Position numbers and translations under genes: made by a program. Below the pieces are notes generated by a model that saw only the letters and a list, made by a program, of their open reading frames with translations, was not told the origin of the DNA and searched no databases. From NCBI GenBank assembly GCA_964557005.1, contig CAZKYI010000001.1:448372-512371 (forward strand): DNA of 64,000 nt, written 5' to 3'. Shown in pieces: positions 1 through 10,635 of the stretch; the first letter of the stretch is position 1; every line of letters begins with the position of its first letter. This stretch comes from JBECKS01 sp964557005 (GTDB lineage Bacteria > Pseudomonadota > Gammaproteobacteria > Pseudomonadales > JBECKS01).

Positions 1-1152
1 ATTGCGTTTCAAATTGCAGCGGGTGGGCCGCCTGTCGGGAAAGCTATTTCCCTGAGAGTGACTGGTAACAATGATGCCATGAGGGACGCTCTGGTAAATG
101 ACATTGTTGCAAAACTTGAACGCATGGAAGCAGTGAGCGGAATCGATTCCGATAATAAAAAAGGCAAGAGCCAGATTGAAGTGAAACTGGATTTCAAAAA
201 ATTGTCGGAACTGGGTTTGAGTGTGAGCACCGTTACCCAGAATCTTCGTCTGGCTTTTGATGGCGATGTCGCCACTACCGTGCGTTACGGCGATGATGAA
301 ACTGATTTTCGGGTGATGCTTGATACGGCATCAAAAAATGATTTGAAAGCGCTTGCAAACCTGTCGATTCCCAATCAACAGGGAAGGCTGATTACGCTGG
401 GTGAAGTTGCACGTTTTGAACAAGGCTCGGCGTTGTCAATTTTTTCGCGTTATCAGGGTAAACGCAGCACCATGATTACTGCGGATGTCGATATTGATTT
501 GATGACTCCACTTGCGGCAACGCAGTCGATTCTTGCGCAGGTGGATACCACGCAGTGGCCGGGCATGGTGGTGTTCAGTGATGGAGAAGCAGATGAAAGT
601 CAGGATTCGATAGGCTCACTCGGTTCTGCGTTTGTGATTTCCATAGTGGGCATTTTGTTAATGCTGATTCTTTTGTTTAATTCTGTGTTTAAACCTTTGG
701 TGGTGTTGAGTGTGATTCCCTTTGGTTTGATTGGTGTGATCTGGGTTTTTGCACTGCATGGCTTGCCACTCAGTTTTATCGCATCAATTGGCATCATCGG
801 TTTAACTGGTATTCTGGTGAACGATTCGCTGATTCTGGTGAATTTTGTCGATACCTTGAAACAATCGAAGCCAGATATCGATATGTTTAGCGCAGTGTTA
901 GGTGCAGCAGAAACCCGTTTTCGTCCCATTCTGATTACCTCACTCACCACCGTGACCGGCCTGATTCCAATGGCCTATGGCTTTGGTGGCTTTGATCCTT
1001 TCATGGGGCCGATGGCTTTGGCGATGGGTTATGGTGTGATGATGGCAACCCCTTTGACGCTGGTGTTAGTTCCGTGCATCTTGCTGGTGTATGAAGACTG
1101 TAAAGGTGGTTTGATTAAAGGTTTTTCATTGTTGCGCAGAGTAAAAAATTAA
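1..1152 (+). CDS. RND efflux transporter permease, C-terminal part (5' end outside window)
   Basis: The reading frame is open from base 1, so about 383 C-terminal residues of a much larger protein are visible (RND permeases usually exceed 1000 residues). The visible part has a periplasmic porter-like segment, then a run of hydrophobic helices beginning near visible residue 200, including the loop GIIGLTGILVNDSLILVNF and the later helix RPILITSLTTVTGLIPMA, both typical of HAE1/AcrB-type inner-membrane permeases. Such proteins use the proton gradient to export drugs, dyes or other small molecules, normally with a membrane-fusion protein and an outer-membrane channel, which would lie upstream. 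The substrate cannot be read from the fragment. It ends 21 bases before the regulator gene downstream. Confidence 0.9.
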   Translation: MAFQIAAGGPPVGKAISLRVTGNNDAMRDALVNDIVAKLERMEAVSGIDSDNKKGKSQIEVKLDFKKLSELGLSVSTVTQNLRLAFDGDVATTVRYGDDETDFRVMLDTASKNDLKALANLSIPNQQGRLITLGEVARFEQGSALSIFSRYQGKRSTMITADVDIDLMTPLAATQSILAQVDTTQWPGMVVFSDGEADESQDSIGSLGSAFVISIVGILLMLILLFNSVFKPLVVLSVIPFGLIGVIWVFALHGLPLSFIASIGIIGLTGILVNDSLILVNFVDTLKQSKPDIDMFSAVLGAAETRFRPILITSLTTVTGLIPMAYGFGGFDPFMGPMALAMGYGVMMATPLTLVLVPCILLVYEDCKGGLIKGFSLLRRVKN

Positions 1153-1173
1153 ATATCGAAACAGGTTATTGCC

Positions 1174-2091
1174 ATGATTGATGTCAAACATCTGCTCACC
1201 ATCAAACGGATTAAGGAAACCGGTAGCCTGGTTGAAGCGGCAGATCGTTTGAATGTGACACAATCGGCGCTCTCGCATCAGTTAAAGGATTTGGAGAATC
1301 GTCTGAATGTGCAACTGGTGTTGCGCAAAGCACGCCCCTTGAAATTAAGCAGCGCAGGGGAACGTCTTGCACGATTAGCTGATGACATTATTCCGCAAAT
1401 TCAACATGCAGAGCGCGATATTGCGCGGCTGGCAGGCGGTGAAACAGGTCGTTTGCATATCGCGATTGAATGCCATTCCTGTTTTAACTGGCTTATGCCT
1501 TCGATTACCGCGTATCGCGAACATTGGCCTGATATTGAACTGGATTTAAGTACGGCGTTTAATTTTATCCCCTTGCCTGCCTTGTTACGTGGCGATCTGG
1601 ATTTGGTATTAACCTCTGATCCACAGGAAATTGCCGGTGTCACTTACGAGCCGATGTTTTCCTACGAAGGCAAACTGGGTGTGGCCAAACATCATGCCTT
1701 TGCCAAAAAAACATTTGTTACAGCCGAGGATTTGGCGACGGAAACTTTAATTACCTATCCCGTTGAGCAGGAGCGTCTTGATGTATTTACGCGTTTTCTT
1801 GACCCTGCAGGTGTCGAACCTGCTGCGGTTAGAACCGCTGAATTAACCCTGATGATTGTACAGTTGGTGGCGAGTGGGCGGGGTGTGTGCGCTTTGCCTA
1901 ATTGGGCATTGAAAGAATATGTCGATCAGGATTACATCAAAACCTGCAAGCTCGGTAAACTGGGTGTGTGGAGCAATTTGTATTTCGCCATGCGTGAAGA
2001 AAGTGCGCAGAATGTGTATGTGAAAGAATTTATCAAGCTTGCCAAGGAAATCTGTTTTGCCAATCTCGATGGTGTGAGAATGGTGCATTGA
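1174..2091 (+). CDS. metR: LysR-family regulator, MetR-like
   Basis: A 305-residue LysR-type regulator. An N-terminal winged helix-turn-helix (about residues 18-65, with TQSALSHQLKDLENRL as recognition region) is followed by a periplasmic-binding-protein-like effector domain. The HTH and the start of the effector domain (IAIECHSCFNWLMPSI) match the MetR subgroup, which activates methionine biosynthesis genes with homocysteine as co-effector. It lies 9 bases upstream of msrB-msrA, so a link to methionine supply or methionine-sulfoxide repair is plausible. MetR is often divergent from metE; no metE is present here, so the target genes are inferred rather than seen. Confidence 0.8.
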   Translation: MIDVKHLLTIKRIKETGSLVEAADRLNVTQSALSHQLKDLENRLNVQLVLRKARPLKLSSAGERLARLADDIIPQIQHAERDIARLAGGETGRLHIAIECHSCFNWLMPSITAYREHWPDIELDLSTAFNFIPLPALLRGDLDLVLTSDPQEIAGVTYEPMFSYEGKLGVAKHHAFAKKTFVTAEDLATETLITYPVEQERLDVFTRFLDPAGVEPAAVRTAELTLMIVQLVASGRGVCALPNWALKEYVDQDYIKTCKLGKLGVWSNLYFAMREESAQNVYVKEFIKLAKEICFANLDGVRMVH

Positions 2092-2100
2092 GGAACACTT

Positions 2101-2544
2101 ATGAAAAGTTATCAAAAAAATAACCAGAGCATCAATGCGCTCAGCCCTGAGCAATATCGTGTTACGCAACAATGCGGTACTGAAGCGCCAGGCACAGGTG
2201 AGTATCTGTATAACAAACAGGCGGGCATTTATGTTGATGTTGTTTCAGGTGAACCACTGTTTGCTTCTTTCGATAAATATGATTCCGGCAGTGGCTGGCC
2301 AAGTTTTACCCGACCTTTGGCGAGTGATTACATTGTCGAGCTGGAAGATGTGAGCCACGGCATGCGGCGTGTTGAAGTGCGTTCAAAATTTGGTGATAGC
2401 CATTTGGGGCATGTGTTTCCCGATGGCCCACGCGATCGCGGTGGCATGCGTTATTGCATCAATTCGGCATCGCTGAAATTTATTGCTGTGCAGGACATGC
2501 AAGCGCAAGGCTATGAAGCATGGCTGCCTATGTTTGAGGTTTGA
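2101..2544 (+). CDS. msrB: peptide-methionine (R)-S-oxide reductase MsrB
   Basis: 147 residues, the usual size of a single-domain MsrB. It reduces the R epimer of methionine sulfoxide in proteins. Family motifs are clear: SGSGWPSFTRP (about 62-72), DSHLGHVFPDGP (about 99-110) and RYCIN with the catalytic Cys119. The two CxxC zinc-binding pairs of many MsrBs are absent: the usual C-x-x-C near position 46 reads D-V-V-S. Cys25 is a candidate resolving cysteine. An AGGA ribosome site precedes the ATG. The stop is followed 2 bases later by the msrA ATG, so the two stereospecific repair enzymes are made together. Confidence 0.95.
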   Translation: MKSYQKNNQSINALSPEQYRVTQQCGTEAPGTGEYLYNKQAGIYVDVVSGEPLFASFDKYDSGSGWPSFTRPLASDYIVELEDVSHGMRRVEVRSKFGDSHLGHVFPDGPRDRGGMRYCINSASLKFIAVQDMQAQGYEAWLPMFEV

Positions 2545-2546
2545 AT

Positions 2547-3044
2547 ATGGCTCACGAACGTGCAGTGTTGGCAGGAGGGTGTTTTTGGGGCATGCAGGAA
2601 TTGATGCGCCATTTAACAGGCGTGCTTTCTACACGTGTGGGTTATACGGGTGGTGATGTTGTTAACGCGACCTATCGGCATCATGGCAATCATGCGGAAG
2701 GCATTGAAATTATTTTTGATAACACGGTACTGTCGTATCGAAAAATTCTCGAATTTTTCTTTCAGATTCACGATCCAACTACCCCCAACCGACAAGGCAA
2801 TGATGTCGGTGCTTCCTATCGTTCTGCCATTTATTATGTGAGCGAAGCACAAAAAAATTGTGCGATTCAAACCATCGAAGCGGTGAATGCTTCGGGGAAA
2901 TGGCCTGCAAAAGTGGTTACTGAATTAAAAGCAGTGGGGGATTTCTGGGAAGCAGAGCCAGAGCATCAGGATTATCTTCAACGTATTCCTTATGGCTACA
3001 CCTGTCATTTTCCACGCGCACAGTGGGTGCTCGATGAACTTTGA
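2547..3044 (+). CDS. msrA: peptide-methionine (S)-S-oxide reductase MsrA
   Basis: A 165-residue MsrA repairing the S epimer of methionine sulfoxide. The catalytic GGCFWG motif is at residues 10-15 with Cys12 as nucleophile, followed by the GYTGG and HAEGIEI segments of the family. The ATG at 2547 is preferred over the TTG six bases upstream because it gives the standard short N terminus before the catalytic loop. It directly follows msrB, and its last codons overlap the start of the PAS-domain gene. Electrons normally come from thioredoxin. The order metR-msrB-msrA suggests a methionine-sulfur maintenance unit. Confidence 0.95.
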   Translation: MAHERAVLAGGCFWGMQELMRHLTGVLSTRVGYTGGDVVNATYRHHGNHAEGIEIIFDNTVLSYRKILEFFFQIHDPTTPNRQGNDVGASYRSAIYYVSEAQKNCAIQTIEAVNASGKWPAKVVTELKAVGDFWEAEPEHQDYLQRIPYGYTCHFPRAQWVLDEL

Positions 3045-3393
3045 AGCATTAGTGGAGCAATCACCCGATGCGATGATTTTTGTGGATTGCAATGAAGTGA
3101 TTCAGTATTGGAACCGTGCAGCAGAAACGCTGTTTGGTTTTTCGAGGCAGCAGGTACTTCACTCTGCATTGGAAATCATTATTCCTGAAAAATTTCGCGC
3201 AGCACATCATAAAGGTTTTCGTGAAGCGCTGGCTTCGGGGCAAACCAGATACTTTGGCAAATTGATGTTGACCAAAGCCTTGAATGCGCAAGGCGATTTT
3301 GTGTATGTGGAATTGGCTTTTTCGCTAATCAGGGAACAGGGTGCAATCGTTGGCGTACTTGCAACTGCCAGAGCCGCGCAAAAACCGAAGTAA
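3034..3393 (+). CDS. small single PAS-domain protein
   Basis: About 119 residues forming essentially one PAS domain: SPDAMIFVDCNEVIQYWNRA is the PAS core, followed by ETLFGFS, a helical stretch with IIPEKFR, and a C-terminal strand region ending GVLATAR. No kinase, GGDEF or HTH output domain is attached, so it would act as a stand-alone sensor or adaptor. The ATG at 3034 overlaps the last 11 bases of msrA, suggesting translational coupling; an in-frame ATG at 2992 also exists but would lie deep inside msrA. Given the redox-repair neighbours, a role in sensing oxidants or ligands is possible but is inference only. Confidence 0.7.
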   Translation: MNFEALVEQSPDAMIFVDCNEVIQYWNRAAETLFGFSRQQVLHSALEIIIPEKFRAAHHKGFREALASGQTRYFGKLMLTKALNAQGDFVYVELAFSLIREQGAIVGVLATARAAQKPK

Positions 3394-3400
3394 TAAGCTG

Positions 3401-3763
3401 TTAGTGTAGCTTTCCGAGTTTAAATGCTGACCAAAATAACACGCTGAAAATCAGCGTTTCTATCAGTGCAAGCTGTCCACGTATGCCTTCCTGAAAAATA
3501 GCGAGCGCGGTAAACACAAAATAAAAACACAGTAGGCAGGAAAAACCCAAAGCGGCCTTGTAATTGGGTTTCAGCAACCAGGGAAAAAATGCCAGAAGTG
3601 GAAGCACTTTTAAGGCAAGTAAAGCGAGAATGGAAACAAGGCTGAGTGTGTGTGCAACACCAAAATACAAATAAAAATTGTTACACAGGTAAGCAGCAAA
3701 ACTGCCAAGAAAAATACTGCGCCAGCGTTTCAGTTTTTGTTGATAGACCAGCGCTGCATTCAT
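3401..3763 (-). CDS. DUF2069 family integral membrane protein
   Basis: About 120 residues with four hydrophobic helices and short loops, fitting the DUF2069 family of gammaproteobacterial inner-membrane proteins. Members are commonly found downstream of arsC or wrbA, as here, where it follows arsC after 11 bases. No catalytic motif is visible and the function is unknown. The ATG at 3763 is chosen over the TTG two codons upstream. The gene is convergent with the PAS gene, with only 7 bases between the stops. Confidence 0.75.
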   Translation of the reverse strand: MNAALVYQQKLKRWRSIFLGSFAAYLCNNFYLYFGVAHTLSLVSILALLALKVLPLLAFFPWLLKPNYKAALGFSCLLCFYFVFTALAIFQEGIRGQLALIETLIFSVLFWSAFKLGKLH

Positions 3764-3774
3764 TTGCAATCGCG

Positions 3775-4131
3775 TTAACCCTCAAGAATTTGCAATACGT
3801 TTTCGGGTGGACGACCAAGTGCAGCCTTGCCGTTGGCAATCACAATCGGGCGCTCGATCAATTTGGGATAACGAATCATCGCGTTAATCAGTTGTTCGTT
3901 GGTGAGGTTTTCATCGTCCAGATGATTCACTCGATAATCATCTTCATTGGTACGCATCAATTCACGTGGCTGGAGCTTGAGCATCGCGAGAATGCTTTTC
4001 AGTTCATCGGCTTCGGGTACATTTTCGAGATAGAGTTTGACTTGCGGTTTCAAGCCTCGGTCTTCAAGAATTTCGAGGGTTTGACGGGATTTGGAACACT
4101 GCGGGTTGTGATAAATAGTCAATTGCGACAT
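3775..4131 (-). CDS. arsC: arsenate reductase (glutaredoxin type) ArsC
   Basis: 118 residues of the ArsC/Spx thioredoxin-fold family. The N terminus carries the active-site loop YHNPQCSKSR with Cys12, and the C-terminal half has RPIVIANGKAALGRPPENV, typical of glutaredoxin-linked arsenate reductases (YffB/ArsC-like). The classical enzyme reduces arsenate to arsenite for efflux; no arsB or arsR is present here, so this may be a housekeeping paralogue. It is transcribed ahead of the DUF2069 membrane protein, an arrangement common in Pseudomonas-type genomes. Confidence is high for the family, lower for a true arsenic role. Confidence 0.85.
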   Translation of the reverse strand: MSQLTIYHNPQCSKSRQTLEILEDRGLKPQVKLYLENVPEADELKSILAMLKLQPRELMRTNEDDYRVNHLDDENLTNEQLINAMIRYPKLIERPIVIANGKAALGRPPENVLQILEG

Positions 4132-4275
4132 GTTTACCTCTAATGGATTTCACGAATTCAAATCACATCCCTATGAGTGGTGCGCATTCTAATCAAATCG
4201 TTCTAATCCACAAGGGTCTGAAGTAAAATGCACTGCCTTCCAGTGACTGACAAACCTGCCCGATGTGAGATTTCC

Positions 4276-5790
4276 ATGACCCTAATTAAAGAAGACGATC
4301 TTGTTCAAAGCGTTGCCGATGCACTGCAATATATTTCCTACTATCACCCCGTTGATTTTATTCACGCCGTTAATGCGGCTTATGAAAAAGAGGCATCTGC
4401 TTCTGCCAAAGATGCTTTGGCGCAGATTCTGATTAACTCGCGTATGTGCGCTGAAGGAAAGCGCCCCATTTGTCAGGATACCGGCATTGTGACGGTGTTT
4501 ATCAAGGTGGGCATGAATGTGCAGTGGCAGGCGAAACACAGCTTGAATGACATGATTAACGAAGGTGTGCGACGCGCCTATTTGCTGCCCGACAACGTGC
4601 TGCGTGCTTCCATTCTTGCCGACCCTGCCGGTGCGCGCAAGAACACCAAAGACAACACGCCCGCCGTGATTCATACCGAAATTGTCGCGGGTGATACGGT
4701 GGATATTATCGTCGCTGCCAAAGGCGGTGGTTCTGAAAACAAGAGCAAGCTGGCGATGCTGAATCCGAGTGACAGCATTGTCGATTGGGTGGTGAAAACG
4801 GTGCCGACGATGGGTGCGGGCTGGTGCCCCCCCGGTGTGCTGGGTATCGGCATTGGTGGTACCGCTGAAAAAGCCTGTGTACTGGCGAAAGAAGCGCTGA
4901 TGGAGCACATTGATATTCAGGAACTCATTGCCAAAGGTGCGAGTAATCGTCTTGAAGAATTGCGTCTTGAGATTTATGACAAGGTGAATGCACTCGGTAT
5001 TGGTGCTCAGGGTTTGGGCGGTTTAACCACGGTGCTCGATGTCAAAATCAGGGATTACCCAACTCATGCGGCTTCCTTGCCTGTCGCGATGATTCCCAAC
5101 TGTGCGGCAACGCGCCATGTGCATTTTGTGCTTGATGGCAGCGGAGTGGCGAATTTGACACCACCCAGTCTTGCGGATTGGCCGGAAATTACTCGTGAAG
5201 CCAACCCCAACACCAGACGCGTGAATCTCGATACCATCACACCCGCAGAAGTGGCTTCATGGAAGCCGGGCGATACCTTGTTGCTTTCAGGCAAGATGCT
5301 CACAGGGCGCGATGCTGCGCATAAAAAAATTGCTGACTTGTTTGCCAAAGGCGAAAGCTTGCCCGCAGGGGTGGATTTCAAAAATCGCTTTATCTACTAC
5401 GTGGGGCCGGTAGACCCGATAGCGGGTGAAGTGGTGGGGCCAGCAGGCCCGACAACGGCAACCCGCATGGACAAGTTCACTGAAATGATGCTCGATAAAA
5501 CAGGCTTGTTGGGCATGATTGGCAAGGCAGAGCGTGGCCCAACAGGGATTGAGGCGATTAAAAAACACAAGGCGGTTTATTTGATGGCAGTAGGTGGTGC
5601 TGCCTTTCTGGTTTCAAAAGCGATTCGTAAATCACGCATTATTGCGTTTGAAGAATTGGGTATGGAAGCAATTCACGAATTTGAAGTGGAAGATATGCCA
5701 GTCACTGTAGCGGTCGACTCTACAGGTGAGTCGGTTCACGAGACCGGGCCGGTTATCTGGAAGGCTAGAATTGCGAGTGGGAAGGTTTAA
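4276..5790 (+). CDS. fumarate hydratase, class I (iron-sulfur)
   Basis: About 504 residues containing both the N-terminal (alpha) and C-terminal (beta) fumarase domains of class I enzymes in one chain. Cysteines fitting the oxygen-sensitive 4Fe-4S site occur in CQDTGI and further in the alpha domain (PNCAATRH), and GPVDPIAGEVVGPAGPTTATRM marks the beta domain. It interconverts fumarate and malate in the TCA cycle. An ATG at 4228 would add 16 residues, but MTLIKEDD at 4276 fits the usual N terminus. It stands alone, divergent from arsC, and fits the window's organic-acid metabolism. Whether it is the FumA or FumB counterpart cannot be decided. Confidence 0.93.
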   Translation: MTLIKEDDLVQSVADALQYISYYHPVDFIHAVNAAYEKEASASAKDALAQILINSRMCAEGKRPICQDTGIVTVFIKVGMNVQWQAKHSLNDMINEGVRRAYLLPDNVLRASILADPAGARKNTKDNTPAVIHTEIVAGDTVDIIVAAKGGGSENKSKLAMLNPSDSIVDWVVKTVPTMGAGWCPPGVLGIGIGGTAEKACVLAKEALMEHIDIQELIAKGASNRLEELRLEIYDKVNALGIGAQGLGGLTTVLDVKIRDYPTHAASLPVAMIPNCAATRHVHFVLDGSGVANLTPPSLADWPEITREANPNTRRVNLDTITPAEVASWKPGDTLLLSGKMLTGRDAAHKKIADLFAKGESLPAGVDFKNRFIYYVGPVDPIAGEVVGPAGPTTATRMDKFTEMMLDKTGLLGMIGKAERGPTGIEAIKKHKAVYLMAVGGAAFLVSKAIRKSRIIAFEELGMEAIHEFEVEDMPVTVAVDSTGESVHETGPVIWKARIASGKV

Positions 5791-5843
5791 TTAAAAGTGG
5801 CAGCGATTTCATTTCTACAAAATTGTTAGATTTGGTCATTATT

Positions 5844-5860
5844 CCCCTCCTTTGGAGGGG
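5844..5860. terminator. CCCCTCC/GGAGGGG hairpin of a dispersed intergenic repeat
   Basis: A perfect 7-bp stem (CCCCTCC ... GGAGGGG) with a 3-base loop lies between the convergent fumarase and DUF3108 genes. The following bases (TGCCCGCAAGGACGGGGTGG) look like the remainder of a short intergenic repeat that I recall being common in bacterial genomes. It could terminate transcription in both directions, although there is no long T-run directly after the stem. Confidence 0.5.
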
Positions 5861-5912
5861 TGCCCGCAAGGACGGGGTGGTCTTCCAAAAATACCTACGA
5901 CAATTAGCTATG

Positions 5913-6647
5913 CTAATCTGGTACAGCCCCTTCTTTTATATCAAAGTCAATAGATTTGATTTTGAGATTGGCTGTGACCAGCTTGCCTTCCTTGTGTTTC
6001 ATTCTCACCATCAGGTAATTTAATTCCGGTGCAATCCAGTAAATGGTTTCGTGTTTATCTGATTCGTATACACGTTCAAGCACCAGCGTTTCAACCTTGC
6101 CCAGTGGAGTCCTGAGCGTTTCCTTGTGAGAAAATCTGAACACGTAGTGTTCAATACCGGTTGCATAGGCTATTTCATACTGTGGGTTGAGATTTCCCTG
6201 TTTCAAATCGCATTGCAGCTTGAACAGATAGGCAAGTGCATCACTAACATTCGGTTTAACAGGATAGTTGAATTTTCCTTTTCGGGTATTGCTAAAAGCA
6301 GTTTGGCTTTCCCTGTCGATATGAATATCGAAGGCTTCTGTATGGCCAAAACCCTCAAAGGTAAACTGGTAACTTTCAGTTTGCAGTAAACAGGGTTCAA
6401 GCGGATTCCAGACAAACGCGGATTTTTCGTGATAGTTGATTACCCAGTTTTCAGAATGAAGCTCAAACAAATATTGATTTTCAAGCTTCCTGAGTTTTAT
6501 TTCCGCCTTCAAACCGACAGGAATTCCATTCAGAGAAACCTTGTATTCCAGATCGAAGGGTTTTGTTGTATCCAGTGTTTCGTGTGCAAATATATCTTGT
6601 ACGAAAAGGATGCAAATGAAGCATGTAATCAGATGATTGTTTTTCAT
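5913..6647 (-). CDS. DUF3108 domain exported protein
   Basis: About 244 residues. The N terminus has a signal peptide (basic MKNNH, a hydrophobic stretch, then a likely cleavage near IFA-HE), followed by one domain with DUF3108 features: FDLEYKVSLNGIPVG at the start and LVLERVYESDKHETIYWIAPE near the end. The family is predicted periplasmic and beta-rich, with unknown function. The ATG at 6647 is chosen because it gives the signal peptide and lies 4 bases after the acetoacetyl-CoA ligase stop; a longer in-frame start at 6761 would run back into that gene. It is the last gene of the leucine-catabolism operon, probably by position only. Confidence 0.75.
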   Translation of the reverse strand: MKNNHLITCFICILFVQDIFAHETLDTTKPFDLEYKVSLNGIPVGLKAEIKLRKLENQYLFELHSENWVINYHEKSAFVWNPLEPCLLQTESYQFTFEGFGHTEAFDIHIDRESQTAFSNTRKGKFNYPVKPNVSDALAYLFKLQCDLKQGNLNPQYEIAYATGIEHYVFRFSHKETLRTPLGKVETLVLERVYESDKHETIYWIAPELNYLMVRMKHKEGKLVTANLKIKSIDFDIKEGAVPD

Positions 6648-6651
6648 TTTT

Positions 6652-8617
<1,966 letters not shown>

Positions 8618-8625
<8 letters not shown>

Positions 8626-10624
8626 GCTTGTCTACTGTTGCCAGACGAAACAGTAATTGATCAGCAGTCACCTGATCACCATCGGCAATCGTTACTTGTT
8701 CAATAATACCGTTGTCTCGTGCCTTGATGATGTGTTCCATTTTCATGGCTTCCAGCACTGCAAGTGCCTGATGAGCTTCGACAGCATCCCCCTGTTTTAC
8801 ATGTACCGAAACCACCTTGCCGTTTAGAGGTGCAAGATAATCCAGATTACTACTTTGTTTGCCAAGCACCTTGCCAGTTTCTGTATTGCAGAAAGTGTAG
8901 AGCGCATGCTGTTCAGTGAAGGCAAGCAATAATTGTGCAATGGCGTTTTGATTTTTCAGCGCGTGATAATGCAACAAACCTGCTGTGTGATGATGAGAAA
9001 ATTTTGCAACGATGCTGTTGTTATGGATTTCGAGTACTTCAAATTGGTCAATATCAAATACAGGCAGTAATTGCGTTTCTTGTATCTGGTTGGCCTGTTT
9101 AATCAGGAAATGATGTTCATGGTTTGAAAAAATACGCCAGTAATCTGCGCTGTACCAAGGAGAGTGTGCCTGATTGTTAGCGTGCGCCTTGTGGTGTTCC
9201 AGCGTTTTTTGTGCGAGCAGGAACAGGTTTTTTGCCAAACAGAAATCTGATTCAGTGGCAGCATTGATTCCACAAAGTTCAGTCTGGTTTTGTTCAATCA
9301 ATCGGGTTGAAACTTTCTCTTCGATGAAAGCTTTGTGTTGCAGGGTTTTGCGTAAGAAATCGCGATTATTGTCTATGCCCAGCAGGCAGCAGTGTGCGAG
9401 TGCCTTATCGAGCGCCTGAATTGCTTGCTCACGCGTTTCTGACCAACAGCTAACCTTGGCAATCATGGGATCATAAAGGCTGGTGATTTCCATGTTGCTT
9501 TTCAGCGCATGATCAATGCGTAGTGCAGAAGTTTGTTTGGGGAATAAAAAAGTTTTCAACAAACCACTGGCAGGTAAAAAGTTGTTGTGACATTGCTCTG
9601 CATAAAGACGCGCTTCAATGGCATGACCCTGCGCCTGTATGTCGCCTTGCTTTAACTTGAGTGGCTTGCCTTCTGCAATCAGGATTTGTTGTTCAACAAT
9701 ATCAATGCCAGTAATTTGCTCGCTCACAGCATGTTCTACCTGCAAGCGCGTGTTCATTTCCATGAGATAAAATTGTTCATTTTCATCGACCAGAAATTCG
9801 AGTGTTGCTGCACTGCGATAGCGAATGAGTTGGCAAAGGCGCAGTGCACAGTCATACATGGCTTGCCGTGTTTGCGCTTTTAAACCAAAGGCGGGTGCTT
9901 CCTCGATAATTTTTTGATGTCGTCTTTGCAGCGAGCAATCGCGATCAAATAAATGGATAACATTTCCATGACTGTCTGCCAGTATCTGTACTTCGACATG
10001 GCGTGCCTGTTCAAAGTAACGCTCAATTAAAAGTGTGTCGTCATTAAAGGCTTTGAGTGCTTCACGTTTGGCGCTGTAAAAAGCTTCTTCCAGTGTTTCA
10101 GGGCTTTGAACCAGTTTCATGCCTTTTCCGCCACCACCCGCACTGGCTTTGACGAGCAAGGGGTAGCCTGTTTTTTCAGCCGCTACTTTAAATGTTTCAA
10201 AATTTTGTTCGAGATTCTCTTCACCTGGAATCACAGGAATATGATGCTGTTTGCAAAAAGCTTTTGCAGCGGCTTTGTCACCCATCAATTCGATTGTATC
10301 CGCAGCAGGGCCAATAAAAATCAAGCCCGCTTGCTCACAGGCACGTGCAAAGTGTGCATTTTCAGCGAGAAAACCATAACCCGGGTGTATCGCCTGACAA
10401 GCATGTTGCTGTGCGATGGCAATGATGAGCGGGATATTCAAATAACTTTCTGAAGGGACATCTGAATTGAGCGCATGTGAAAAATCTGCATCACTCACAT
10501 GTAAGCCGTGCTTGTCTGCATTGGAATAAATAGCCACGCATTGAATGTCCAGCGTGTGCGCAGTGCGTATGATTCTGCGTGCGATTTCTCCACGATTGGC
10601 GATGAGTATTTTTTTAATGGTCAT
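8618..10624 (-). CDS. liuD: methylcrotonyl-CoA carboxylase, biotin-carrying alpha subunit
   Basis: About 668 residues. The N-terminal biotin carboxylase/ATP-grasp region starts IKKILIANRGEIARRI, with the glycine-rich KASAGGGGKGMKLV loop; a middle domain follows, and the C-terminal biotinyl domain carries EAMKMEH with the modified lysine near residue 628. Together with LiuB it carboxylates 3-methylcrotonyl-CoA in leucine degradation. The family also includes acetyl-, propionyl- and geranyl-CoA carboxylases; the call rests on the adjacent isovaleryl-CoA dehydrogenase and matching beta subunit. The ATG at 10624 is preferred to a GTG two codons upstream. It sits 11 bases after liuB and overlaps aacS. 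Confidence 0.9.
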
Positions 10625-10635
10625 AGGCACTCTGG

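Noticed and set aside
4282..4908. Long minus-strand frame inside the fumarase gene
   Set aside because: Histidine- and arginine-rich composition typical of an antisense shadow of a strong coding gene.
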